Shown here piece by piece: positions 52,952 through 61,864 of a stretch of DNA of 64,000 bases. Under the pieces are notes generated by a model. The model was not told the origin of the DNA. It worked only from the letters and a program-made list of their open reading frames with translations, and searched no databases. The translations under genes and the position numbers were made by a program. Each line of letters begins with the position of its first letter. Within the stretch, counting starts at the first letter, position 1. Source of the stretch: Paenibacillus gyeongsangnamensis (GTDB lineage: Bacteria; Bacillota; Bacilli; Paenibacillales; NBRC-103111); the NCBI RefSeq assembly GCF_027533625.1, contig NZ_JAQAGZ010000031.1:1-64000 (forward strand), in the 5' to 3' direction.

Positions 52952-54043
52952 ATGAAAATAAAAAGCATCGAAACGTTCACCACACGTCAAATTAGTATAG
53001 TTCGGTTGAGAACGGAAGACGGCCTGGAAGGGATCGGCCAAATGGCCCCTTATCACGCAAATATTTCCGCGCTGGTGCTCCATCAGCAGATTGCACATCA
53101 CGCACTGGGAGCGGATGCGGATGACATCGCAGGGCTTGCGGAGGCCATCGTGACAGCCGAGCATAAATTCCCGGGCTCGTATGTTTGCAGAGCCGTCGGG
53201 GGATTGGACACCGCGCTATGGGATCTGAAGGGTAAGCGGCTCGGCAAAAGCGTCTGCGAGCTGCTTGGCGGGCACCGGCGTGCGGTCGAGGTGTACGGCT
53301 CCAGCATGCGGCGGGATATCCGTCCGGCGGAGGAAGCGGAGCGGCTGAAGCAACTGCAGGAGGAGCACGGCTTCCGCGCGTTCAAGTTCCGCATCGGCAG
53401 CAATTTCGGCAACGACGTGGATGTGTATCCGGGACGGACAGAGAGCATTGTTCCGGCAGTGCGCAAAGCATTAGGCGATGCAACGCTGCTTTATGTTGAT
53501 GCGAACAGCGGCTTCACGCCTGCGCGGGCAATTGAGGTGGGCAAAATGCTGGAGCAGCAAGGGGTGGTTCATTACGAAGAGCCATGCCCTTATCCGCAGC
53601 TGGAATGGACAAAGCAGGTGGCCGACGCGCTGGAAGTGCCCGTAACCGGCGGGGAGCAGGATACCGACCTGGCCCAGTTTCAGCGGATGATCTCGATGCA
53701 TGCCGTCGATATTGTCCAGCCGGATATTTGCTACATCGGCGGCTTGAGCAGAGCACTCGAGGTCGCGCGGATGGCGGAGTCCTGTGGCATGACCTGCACG
53801 CCGCATGCGGCCAACCTCTCGATGGTGACCGTGTTCACCATGCACATGGTGGCCGCCATCCCCAACGCCGGCCGCTATATGGAATTCACCGTCGAATCCG
53901 ATGCATGGACCGAGCAGCTGTTTACCTCCAACAAGCTGAAGGTTCGGGACGGCAAGGTGGAAATCCCTGACGAACCGGGCTGGGGCGTGACCATCCGGCC
54001 GGAGTGGCTCGAGAAAGCGGAATATCGGATCTCGGAGATTTAA
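52952..54043 (+). CDS. Enolase-superfamily (mandelate racemase/muconate lactonizing) enzyme, probable sugar-acid dehydratase
   Basis: 363 residues. Metal ligands are D183 (VDANSG), E209 (HYEEP) and E235 (GGEQD); the His/Asp dyad is H285 (PHAANL) and D258 (QPDI). On the other face K145 sits in FKFR, where the usual KxK is KxR (R147). These features place it in the MR subgroup, whose sugar-acid dehydratases make 2-keto-3-deoxy acids by abstraction of the C2 proton through His. No signal peptide. It follows the GH42-like gene by 31 bases, with GGAGGCGG well upstream. Substrate unknown. Confidence 0.88.
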   Translation: MKIKSIETFTTRQISIVRLRTEDGLEGIGQMAPYHANISALVLHQQIAHHALGADADDIAGLAEAIVTAEHKFPGSYVCRAVGGLDTALWDLKGKRLGKSVCELLGGHRRAVEVYGSSMRRDIRPAEEAERLKQLQEEHGFRAFKFRIGSNFGNDVDVYPGRTESIVPAVRKALGDATLLYVDANSGFTPARAIEVGKMLEQQGVVHYEEPCPYPQLEWTKQVADALEVPVTGGEQDTDLAQFQRMISMHAVDIVQPDICYIGGLSRALEVARMAESCGMTCTPHAANLSMVTVFTMHMVAAIPNAGRYMEFTVESDAWTEQLFTSNKLKVRDGKVEIPDEPGWGVTIRPEWLEKAEYRISEI

Positions 54044-54097
54044 ATTACGACTATGATTTTCAAGTCGATGAATTCACATAGAGAGGAGCCGGACACC

Positions 54098-55048
54098 ATG
54101 CAATCCACTACGCTCGCGAAGGCCGCAGCCAAAGCAAGAGGCGGGTCTAAGCTTGGGATCCGTATTTTACAGCATAAGTACATGTATTTGCTCGCTTTGC
54201 CGGGGATCCTTTATTTCATCCTGTTTAAATTCGTACCCATGTGGGGCCTGATCCTCGCCTTTATGAAATACAATCCTTATGCCGGCATCATGGGCAGCGA
54301 GTGGATCGGGGTTAAAAATTTTACCGAGCTATTCTCTGACAGCAAATTTTACATCATGCTTAGAAATACGTTTGCCATTAACCTCTTCGGTCTGATCTTC
54401 ATGTTTCCGCTGCCTATTCTCCTCGCCCTGATGCTGAACGAGGTCCGGCATGAGGCATTCAAACGGATCAACCAATCCATCGTGTATTTACCCCACTTTT
54501 TATCCTGGGTGGTGGTAGCGAGCATGACCTTCTTCATCCTTTCCTCCGACGTAGGCATCGTGAATAAGCTGATCGCCGGGGCGGGCCATGAACGCATTGC
54601 CTTTTTATCCAACCCGAATTATTTCTGGGGGCTGCTGACCGCACAAAATATGTGGAAGGAAGCCGGCTGGGGCACGATTATTTTTCTCGCGGCTATGGCC
54701 GGTGTCGACCCTCAGCGCTATGAAGCGGCTGTAGTGGACGGGGCCAGCCGCTGGAGACAAATATGGCACATTACACTGCCGGCGATCCGGCCGACGATCA
54801 TCATCCTGCTGATCCTTAGACTCGGGCATATGGCCGACGTCGGCTTCGAACAGGTGCTGCTGATGACCAATCCGCTCGTCATGTCTGTGGCGGAGGTATT
54901 CGACACGTATGCTTACTCGATTGGTATCCTCAAGGGCCAGGTGAGCGTCGGGATAACTGTCGGCATGTTCAAAGGCGTGGTGGGTCTGGTGCTGGTGCTA
55001 ACCTCGAATTATATCGTCAAGAAAATGGGCCACGACGGCATTTACTAG
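54098..55048 (+). CDS. ABC importer permease, LplB/YteP-type, copy 2
   Basis: 316 residues with six helices. EAA loop EAAVVDGASR and C-terminus KKMGHDGIY. Strongly similar to 28981-29937, sharing the NEVRHE, FKRINQSIVY and PHFLSWV blocks. ATG 54098 follows GAGAGGAG; the frame opens upstream at 54053 without a ribosome site. Partner of the next gene. Confidence 0.93.
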   Translation: MQSTTLAKAAAKARGGSKLGIRILQHKYMYLLALPGILYFILFKFVPMWGLILAFMKYNPYAGIMGSEWIGVKNFTELFSDSKFYIMLRNTFAINLFGLIFMFPLPILLALMLNEVRHEAFKRINQSIVYLPHFLSWVVVASMTFFILSSDVGIVNKLIAGAGHERIAFLSNPNYFWGLLTAQNMWKEAGWGTIIFLAAMAGVDPQRYEAAVVDGASRWRQIWHITLPAIRPTIIILLILRLGHMADVGFEQVLLMTNPLVMSVAEVFDTYAYSIGILKGQVSVGITVGMFKGVVGLVLVLTSNYIVKKMGHDGIY

Positions 55049-55063
55049 GAAGGAGGAGAGGGC

Positions 55064-55945
55064 ATGAGTCTGGTAAGCACCAAAAAACTGACGTTGTTCG
55101 ATTATGTCAATTACTCGCTGCTTCTGCTGATCTCGCTGGTGTGCGTGTTCCCGTTCCTTTATGTATTCAGCGTGTCGTTCACAGACCCTAAAGTATATAT
55201 TCCGCTTAAATTTTACTTATTTCCGGATCAATGGTCGCTTGCAGCATATAAGTACATCTTATCGACGAACAGCTTTTTGAATGCCTTAAAAAGCACCGTG
55301 TTCGTTACCTTCATCGGTACCGCGCTCAGCATCTTCACCTCGTTTACGTTCGCCTACACGCTGACGAAAAAAGCGATGCCCGGACGCTCGATTATGCTAA
55401 GCGCGGTTGTATTTACTCTCGTGTTCAATGCGGGCATATTGCCGAGCTACATTCTGATCAAGTCGCTAGGTCTGCTAAATTCGTACTGGTCACTGATCTG
55501 GCCAAGCTTGACGAGCGCCTGGAGCCTGATCGTCATCAAAAGCTTTCTCGAATCTCTTCCGCCGGAGCTGGAGGATTCCGCCCGCATAGACGGCTGCTCG
55601 GACATCGGGGTATTTATAAGAATCATTATTCCCTTGTCGATGCCGGCTATAGCGGCGTTCACGCTGTTCTTCGCCGTAACGTATTGGAATACGTACTTCA
55701 ATGCACTCATCTATTTATCCGATTCCAAGAAATGGACGCTGCAGGTGCTGGTCAAAACGCTGGTCATTGATTCGGACTCGACCGGGGTCGGTGTAGCCGG
55801 AGCCGGAGGCGATGACCGCATTGTGCCCCAGGAAACGATCCGCATGGCTTCCATCATGCTCGCCATGGCGCCGATATTGGCAGTGTATCCGTTTCTTCAG
55901 AAGCATTTTGCCAAAGGAGTCATGCTCGGCTCTATTAAGGGCTAA
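55064..55945 (+). CDS. ABC importer permease, LplC/YtcP-type, copy 2
   Basis: 293 residues, the same length as copy 1. EAA loop DSARIDGCSD, C-terminus FLQKHFAKGVMLGSIKG. GGAGGAGAGG precedes the ATG, 15 bases after the previous stop, the same spacing as in copy 1. Its binding protein is probably 46441-47994 and/or 61865-63394. Confidence 0.93.
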   Translation: MSLVSTKKLTLFDYVNYSLLLLISLVCVFPFLYVFSVSFTDPKVYIPLKFYLFPDQWSLAAYKYILSTNSFLNALKSTVFVTFIGTALSIFTSFTFAYTLTKKAMPGRSIMLSAVVFTLVFNAGILPSYILIKSLGLLNSYWSLIWPSLTSAWSLIVIKSFLESLPPELEDSARIDGCSDIGVFIRIIIPLSMPAIAAFTLFFAVTYWNTYFNALIYLSDSKKWTLQVLVKTLVIDSDSTGVGVAGAGGDDRIVPQETIRMASIMLAMAPILAVYPFLQKHFAKGVMLGSIKG

Positions 55946-55983
55946 GCACGCAGCATAACTCTTAATCTCACTGGAGGTGCCCC

Positions 55984-57042
55984 ATGGAAAAACAGCAGAG
56001 CAAAAAAGGAATTATCGACTGTGACGTTCACGTCTATCCGAGAAATATGGAGGAGCTTAAGCGCTATATGCAGGAGCCTTGGCGGGATCGGCTCAAGCCG
56101 ATGGGAAGGGGCTTTTTCGAGAATCCGGTGCACGGTAGCCGTTTGGATGCGAAGCCTCCGGGAGGAGGAGGGCCGGGTACCGATCCGGACTTTCTGCGCG
56201 AGCAGCTCTTGGACGAATACGGCATTGACCATGCCATTCTGCTGCCGAGAGCCTTCTGCAACATGCACCCTGACCCCGATTATGCCACGGCGATTGCCGC
56301 CGCGTACAACGAATGGCTGGCGGATACATGGCTTGGCAAATACAACAAGGACGGCGTGTTTAAAGGCTCCATCACCATTGCTCACCAGGACCCTGCGGCG
56401 GCGGCCAAAGAAATCGACCGCTGGGCCGGGCACCCCCATTTCGTGCAGGTGATGACGGATTCCGGCGCACGGGCACCGTTCGGTCAGCGGCAGTATTATC
56501 CGATTTATGAAGCGTGCGCACGCGGCAACTTGCCTTTCGCGATCCATCCGGGAACCGACGGCATGGGCATCAATGCGCAGCCTTCGCCGGGCTATCCGAC
56601 GCATTACATCGAATGGCATACGTGCCTTTCGCTAAGCTTCCAAGCGCATCTGGTCAGCTTTATTACCGAAGGCGTGTTTGAGCGTTTCCCCAGCTTCAAG
56701 GTGGTGCTTGTCGAAGGCGGGGTTTCCTGGCTGCCGGCCTTGATGTGGCGGCTTGATGCCGAGTATAAAGGGCTTCGTTATGAGGTGCCGTGGCTTACCA
56801 AGAGGCCAAGCGAATATTTGCGTGATCATGTGAGAATCACCTCGCAGCCGATTGAACGCCCAGATAACGATGCGTATTTGCTGCAAGTGCTGGAAATGAT
56901 GGACGCCAAGCATGTGCTGATGTTTTCCAGCGACTACCCGCATTGGGACTTCGATTCGCCGGACCGGGCGTTTCCACGGCTTCCGGAGGAGCTCTACAAC
57001 CGCATTTTCTCGGACAATGCCAGAGAGCTTTACGGATTGTAA
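55984..57042 (+). CDS. Amidohydrolase (Amidohydro_2, ACMSD-like), copy 2
   Basis: 352 residues. DxH at D14/H16 (DCDVHV), middle His in AIHPGTDG, Asp in FSSDYPHWD. Nearly colinear with copy 1 (25938-26984), with conserved stretches GVFKGSITIAHQDP, VMTDSGARAPFGQR and MGIN.QPSPGYPTHYIEWHT. GGAGGTG precedes the ATG. It is followed by the Rieske gene 24 bases on, as in copy 1, but here the pair comes after the permeases. The position beside a dehydratase and glycosidases suggests action on a sugar-derived lactone, acid or ester rather than on an aromatic, but decarboxylation cannot be excluded. Confidence 0.85.
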   Translation: MEKQQSKKGIIDCDVHVYPRNMEELKRYMQEPWRDRLKPMGRGFFENPVHGSRLDAKPPGGGGPGTDPDFLREQLLDEYGIDHAILLPRAFCNMHPDPDYATAIAAAYNEWLADTWLGKYNKDGVFKGSITIAHQDPAAAAKEIDRWAGHPHFVQVMTDSGARAPFGQRQYYPIYEACARGNLPFAIHPGTDGMGINAQPSPGYPTHYIEWHTCLSLSFQAHLVSFITEGVFERFPSFKVVLVEGGVSWLPALMWRLDAEYKGLRYEVPWLTKRPSEYLRDHVRITSQPIERPDNDAYLLQVLEMMDAKHVLMFSSDYPHWDFDSPDRAFPRLPEELYNRIFSDNARELYGL

Positions 57043-57066
57043 GCAGATGAAAGGAGGAAAGCCGAT

Positions 57067-57507
57067 ATGTCCACACATGTTGTTGGGAGAGTAACCGAGC
57101 TTCCCCCGGGCGAACGTAAAATCATGCTCGTGGAGAATCGTTCCATCGGCGTGTTTAATGTGAAGGGTACATATTATGCCTTGCGGAACACGTGTCCTCA
57201 CCAAGGAGCCCCTCTCTGTAAAGGCCATGTAACCGGGATGACGCTGACCGCCCCTCCCGGACAATACCGATATGGGCGCGAAGGGGAGATCTTGCGTTGC
57301 CCTTGGCACGGGTGGGAGTTTGATCTGACGAACGGCAAGTCCATCTATGATCCGCACAAATGCTTGGTGAAAACGTACGACGTGACCGTGGAGCAAGGGA
57401 CGGCGGCCATCGCGGTGACGGATTTAGCGGCAGAGGATGAGCAGGAAACGCGGATCGACACGTACCCGGTTACGGTGGAGGACGGCTGGATTCTTTTACA
57501 CGTGTAG
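57067..57507 (+). CDS. Rieske [2Fe-2S] ferredoxin-type protein, copy 2
   Basis: 146 residues. Ligands C43-x-H45 and C78-x-x-H81 in CPHQGAPLC and CPWHGWEF, the same positions as in copy 1. It carries about 13 extra residues near the C-terminus. AAAGGAGG precedes the ATG. No classical ring-hydroxylating oxygenase or reductase is nearby; the only oxygenase-like gene is the phytanoyl-CoA-dioxygenase-type protein at 63408, a family that does not normally need a Rieske donor. Confidence 0.9.
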   Translation: MSTHVVGRVTELPPGERKIMLVENRSIGVFNVKGTYYALRNTCPHQGAPLCKGHVTGMTLTAPPGQYRYGREGEILRCPWHGWEFDLTNGKSIYDPHKCLVKTYDVTVEQGTAAIAVTDLAAEDEQETRIDTYPVTVEDGWILLHV

Positions 57508-57567
57508 GGGAGCTTGAGGCTGATTCAGGCTTACCAAATGGGGCGATACAGGCAGGGGGATATTCCT

Positions 57568-59661
57568 TTGAAGCTGATTTATGACCATAAGGATGAGGTT
57601 ATTCGTTTTGGAGCAGAGCAGATTAAGAAAAGCTTGGAGCGGGGCGGCGTTTATTTCGTCGAGCAGTATGCACAGCAGGGTACGATGCTTGAGCCTTCCA
57701 AGGGAATCGTGATTCGGAAGACGACTGCCCGGAAGGGAGAAATGAACCGATACGACGACCAAGCGTTTGGAATTTACCGCACAGGGGAAGTCGTCCACAT
57801 CGAAGGCTCGGACTCCCGGGGCGTGATGTACGGCTGCTTGGAGTGGGCGGAGCGGCTGGGCCGCGGGGCGAATTTGCAAAACGGGGAACAGATTACGCAA
57901 AAGCCGGCTCTCGGCATTCGCGGCATCAAGTATAATCTGCCGTATGCTCCGTTCGATTCGGGCGACCCGTTCGTCCAGAATGAAGAGACGTGTATGGATA
58001 TCCGGTTCTGGAGAGCGTACATCGATATGCTGGCACTAAACCGGTACAACTGTCTTAGCTTATGGTCGGAGCACCCGTATCATCTGATGGTCGTATCATC
58101 GAAGTATCGGGCGGCCAATCCGTACAGCGACATCGAAGCAGATCGGAACATCCGATTCTTTCGAGATCTGTTCCGGCATGCCGCAAGCCGCGGTATCGAC
58201 GTTTATTTATTCACCTGGAATATTCGGCTCATCCCGGAGGCGGCGCGCGGATTGGGACTTCCAGAGATCGTCGGCGACCACGGCAATATGTATGACGATC
58301 TCATCCACCGGGTCGGTCTGCCGCTCAACCGGTTTCGCGGACAATCGGAGCTGATCCGTGATTATATCCGCGAAATGGTGCTGCAGGTACTGATCACCTA
58401 CCCGGAGCTGAAGGGGCTCGGAACATCGGCAAGCGAATGGATGGACGGCAGCGGCTACGAGCGGGAGCAGTGGATCATTGAAACCTACGTCGAGGCCATC
58501 AAGCAGTCCGGGCGGGATATCCCGTTCATCCACCGCACGAACATGCAGAATGCGGGCAAAGAGATTAAGGACATGGTACAGCCCGAGTTTGATTCAAGCA
58601 AGTTCTACATCAGCTGGAAATATTCCAACGCACACTGCTACTCCCACCCGGAGCCGCAATTTGAAAAGCTATGGCGTGCATGGGAAGGCATTGATCTGGA
58701 GACGACGCAGGTGCTTTATACCGTCCGGAATGACGATGTCTTTTCACATCGATGGGGAGACCCGGAGTATGTGAGCGACTATGTCAAAGGCATGCTGAAG
58801 CCGTATGTGAAAGGATTTTACTGGGGCGCCGACGGCTACTTGTGGGGGCGTGATTTTCAGCATGCGGATTACGGGCACAAGACATGGGCCTACGATTTCG
58901 AGAGGCATCTCTATCAGTTCCAGCTGTGGGGGCGACTGTCATACAACCCCGATACCGAGGCGTCCGTATGGCCCTATTTGCTCAGGGAGCATTATGGTCC
59001 TGTCCACGCTCCCGATTTTGTAACAGCTCTGCAGCATGCATCCCGAATCATTCCTGCCGTCAACCGGCTGTTTTGGATCGATTATGATTTCCAGTGGCAC
59101 GCGGAAAGCTGCTTATCGCAGGTCAGCGGCTTTAAGACGATCCTGGATTTCATCCAAGGTCAGGCGATGCCGGGCGCCCTCGTGATGTCCATCCGTGAAT
59201 ATGCGCAAGCGGAGGCGGATGGCCGCTTGGAAGAGGCGTTAAGCGCTTATGGGGAGACTCCATTGGACATTCTGCGTATTCTGCGTGAGGCCGCGGCGGA
59301 GACGGAGCGGTCGGCGGACAAACTGGAGACGGAGCTGGGAGAGCTGCGGGGAGGGCACGCGGAATGCACGCTCTACGATTTAAAAGCCTACGTGGAGATG
59401 GGCCGTTACTACGCGTGTAAATTTACCGCTGCACTGGAGCTGAACCGGTTCGGGCTAAGCGGGGACACACGGCACCAGGACAATGCAGTGGCTGAACTGG
59501 AACAAGCCGTGACCCATTGGGAGAAGCTGGGCTTTTACTGGAGTCTTCATAATAAGCCCTATTTTATGGCCCGGGTGAAACGCACATTCGGGTATCCGTT
59601 CTACTTGGAGGATGTGCGCCGGGATGTGGAGCTTGCCCGCCGGTTTACCAGTATGAAGTAA
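57568..59661 (+). CDS. Putative glycoside hydrolase (alpha-glucuronidase/hexosaminidase-like barrel)
   Basis: About 697 residues. The N-terminal alpha/beta domain (about 1-110) has EVIRFGAEQIKKSLERGG and SRGVMYGCLEWAERLG, as in the N-domains of GH67 and GH20 enzymes. A TIM barrel follows, with WRAYIDMLALNRYNCLSLW, IDVYLFTWNI, LGTSASEWMDG (candidate acid E) and YWGADGYLWGRDF, and then a helical C-terminus. No signal peptide, so cytoplasmic. A GH67-like specificity for a uronic-acid-capped oligosaccharide would suit the operon, but the family is not certain. TTG 57568 is favoured by AGGGGGA 7 bases upstream; TTG 57514 and ATG 57538 in the same frame are alternatives. Confidence 0.6.
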   Translation: MKLIYDHKDEVIRFGAEQIKKSLERGGVYFVEQYAQQGTMLEPSKGIVIRKTTARKGEMNRYDDQAFGIYRTGEVVHIEGSDSRGVMYGCLEWAERLGRGANLQNGEQITQKPALGIRGIKYNLPYAPFDSGDPFVQNEETCMDIRFWRAYIDMLALNRYNCLSLWSEHPYHLMVVSSKYRAANPYSDIEADRNIRFFRDLFRHAASRGIDVYLFTWNIRLIPEAARGLGLPEIVGDHGNMYDDLIHRVGLPLNRFRGQSELIRDYIREMVLQVLITYPELKGLGTSASEWMDGSGYEREQWIIETYVEAIKQSGRDIPFIHRTNMQNAGKEIKDMVQPEFDSSKFYISWKYSNAHCYSHPEPQFEKLWRAWEGIDLETTQVLYTVRNDDVFSHRWGDPEYVSDYVKGMLKPYVKGFYWGADGYLWGRDFQHADYGHKTWAYDFERHLYQFQLWGRLSYNPDTEASVWPYLLREHYGPVHAPDFVTALQHASRIIPAVNRLFWIDYDFQWHAESCLSQVSGFKTILDFIQGQAMPGALVMSIREYAQAEADGRLEEALSAYGETPLDILRILREAAAETERSADKLETELGELRGGHAECTLYDLKAYVEMGRYYACKFTAALELNRFGLSGDTRHQDNAVAELEQAVTHWEKLGFYWSLHNKPYFMARVKRTFGYPFYLEDVRRDVELARRFTSMK

Positions 59662-59677
59662 AGGAGATGCATACTTT

Positions 59678-61819
59678 ATGGCAATAGACAGTAATGATTC
59701 AAAGCTTCCGTGGTACCGGCGGACCTTCCGCTGGGGACAAACCAATCTTACGGAGATGGATCCTGTGGGCTGCGATATGTCCTGGTGGAAGCAGTATTGG
59801 CGCGAAACACGGGTTCAGGGCGTCATCGTCAATGCCGGAGGTATCGTAGCTTATTATCCCAGCCAGCTTGAGCTGCAATATCGGGCGAAGGGGCTGGGAG
59901 ATCGCGATTTGTTCGGGGAGTGGGTGACGGAGGCCCGGAACGAAGGGTTGGCCGTACTGGCCAGAATGGATATCAACAGGGCAACCCAGGAGTTCTATGA
60001 CGCTCACCCTGACTGGTTTGTAGTTAATCGTCATGGAGAGCCTTTAACCACGGACGGACGGTATTTCTCTTGCATTAACAGCGACTACTACAAGGAGTTC
60101 ATCCCGGAGGTTCTCAAAGAAATTATTGCCGCCTATGGGCCGGACGGATTTACCGATAACAGCTGGACCGGGGTTTCCCGCAGCAACATTTGCCATTGTG
60201 AACATTGCCGAAGGAAATTCAAGGCGGCCTCGGGCTTGGAGCTTCCTGCAGCCAGCGACTGGAACGATCCGGCTTACCGGCAGTGGATCAAATGGAGCTA
60301 CAGCTGCCGCATCGAGAACTGGGATCTGTTTAATAAAGTAACTGCACAATACGGAGGATCGGATTGCTTGTGGCTTGGTATGGTCAACGCGAACCCGGTC
60401 AAGACGCATGCTTCCTTTTGTGATCTGAAAGAGGTAGGAGAACGCTCCAAAATCATCATGTGCGACCATCAATCCAGAGACACTCTTAACGGATTTGAGC
60501 AAAACAGCCTCAACGGCTATCTGCTGCACGGGGTAGCAGGCTGGGACGTGATTATCCCGGAGAGCATGGCGAATTATATCCGGGGCGAACGCAGCTTCCG
60601 CCAAGGCAGCAGCCCGCCGAAGGAAACGAGACTTTGGATGGTTGAAGGAATTGCCGGGGGAATTTCGCCTTGGTACCACCATGTGGGAGCAGTTCAGGAA
60701 GACAGACGCCAGTTTGACAATGCGCCTCCGGTCATGCAGTGGCATGAGGAGAATGAGGCTTATCTGTACAACCGGCTGCCTGTTGCTAATGTAGGCTTGG
60801 TGTGGAGCCAGGAGAATACCGAGTTTTACGGACGTGAGGACGCCGATGAGAAGGTGGCGCTTCCTTGGCATGGCTTTGTCAGGGCGCTCACCCGTGCCAG
60901 AATTCCATTTGTGCCGGTCCATGCGGACCATATTGCTAACGAGGCTCACCGCCTCGATGTACTGATCCTGCCGAATCTTGCGGCCATGACCGATGCGCAG
61001 TGCCAGTCCGTGCGCCAGTTCGTAGAGGCTGGAGGAAGCCTGGTGTTCACCGGCGCCACGGCCACCTTGGATGAATGGGGCGAAGTGCGCAGTGGGTTCC
61101 CGCTCGAATCCATAACCGGCATTCAGCCTTTGCATCAAGTCGCCGGAGCTGTAGGCAAGGTATCCTCGAATTGGGCATTTTACGAGGCGCACAATTATTT
61201 CAGGCTTCCCGGAGATCGGCATCCGGTATTAGCCGGCTTCGAGAAAACCGATATTCTCCCGTTCGGCGGACACATCCATCGGGTTCAGGCAGGAGGACAG
61301 CTGAAGGCGGTAGCCACGTATATCCCGTCCTATCCGATCTATCCGCCGGAATTTAGCTGGGTACGGGAGCCGCAGACCGATATTCCCGTTATGCTTGCGG
61401 GAGAGCATGCAGCCGGCGGACGCATATTTTACTTTGCCGGGGACGTAGATCGTTGTTATGGGCGTACACATCTGCCGGATCTTGGCGACTTGCTTGCTAA
61501 TGCGGTACAATGGGCGGCTTCGGAGCAGCTTCCAATTCAGGTGGATGGTCCGGGATATCTGGATTGCAAGCTGTACCGGCAGGATAACCGATTGATTCTG
61601 CACATCGTCAATCTCAGCGGAGCCAATCAAAATCCGGGTTATCTGGAGGAGTATCTGCCTGTAGGTCCTATTACGATCTCGATTAGAACCGATGACCTTG
61701 TGCCGGTAAGCGTACAATTAAAAGTATCCGGCAAGCAAGTCAAGCTTGATGTAAGCAGCTCTTGGATCACCGTTCGGATCGAATCGATAACGGATCATGA
61801 ATTACTGGTATTGGAGTAA
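59678..61819 (+). CDS. Putative glycoside hydrolase (GHL6 / GH42-trimerisation-like)
   Basis: 713 residues. An N-terminal barrel of the hypothetical glycosyl hydrolase 6 type (VQGVIVNAGGIVAYYPSQ, ARMDINRA, DGFTDNSWTG) has a Cys cluster CHCEHCRRKF. A GH42M-like flavodoxin fold (about 370-560; VGLVWSQENTEFYG, LDVLILPNLAAMTD, GGSLVFTGAT) and a beta C-terminus follow. No signal peptide. Family members are found in glycan-degradation loci but their activity is not established. AAAGGAG precedes the ATG, 16 bases after the previous stop. Confidence 0.7.
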   Translation: MAIDSNDSKLPWYRRTFRWGQTNLTEMDPVGCDMSWWKQYWRETRVQGVIVNAGGIVAYYPSQLELQYRAKGLGDRDLFGEWVTEARNEGLAVLARMDINRATQEFYDAHPDWFVVNRHGEPLTTDGRYFSCINSDYYKEFIPEVLKEIIAAYGPDGFTDNSWTGVSRSNICHCEHCRRKFKAASGLELPAASDWNDPAYRQWIKWSYSCRIENWDLFNKVTAQYGGSDCLWLGMVNANPVKTHASFCDLKEVGERSKIIMCDHQSRDTLNGFEQNSLNGYLLHGVAGWDVIIPESMANYIRGERSFRQGSSPPKETRLWMVEGIAGGISPWYHHVGAVQEDRRQFDNAPPVMQWHEENEAYLYNRLPVANVGLVWSQENTEFYGREDADEKVALPWHGFVRALTRARIPFVPVHADHIANEAHRLDVLILPNLAAMTDAQCQSVRQFVEAGGSLVFTGATATLDEWGEVRSGFPLESITGIQPLHQVAGAVGKVSSNWAFYEAHNYFRLPGDRHPVLAGFEKTDILPFGGHIHRVQAGGQLKAVATYIPSYPIYPPEFSWVREPQTDIPVMLAGEHAAGGRIFYFAGDVDRCYGRTHLPDLGDLLANAVQWAASEQLPIQVDGPGYLDCKLYRQDNRLILHIVNLSGANQNPGYLEEYLPVGPITISIRTDDLVPVSVQLKVSGKQVKLDVSSSWITVRIESITDHELLVLE

Positions 61820-61864
61820 TCGCATGTGGGAATCAAAGCTCAAATCCGAAGGGGGAGATATAGT

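Noticed and set aside
55942..56619. 225-codon minus-strand open frame opposite amidohydrolase copy 2
   Set aside because: Shadow frame; the plus-strand gene has full motifs and a ribosome site.
60044..61222. 392-codon minus-strand open frame opposite the GHL6-like gene
   Set aside because: Long only because of G+C-rich codons on the coding strand; no recognisable motif.
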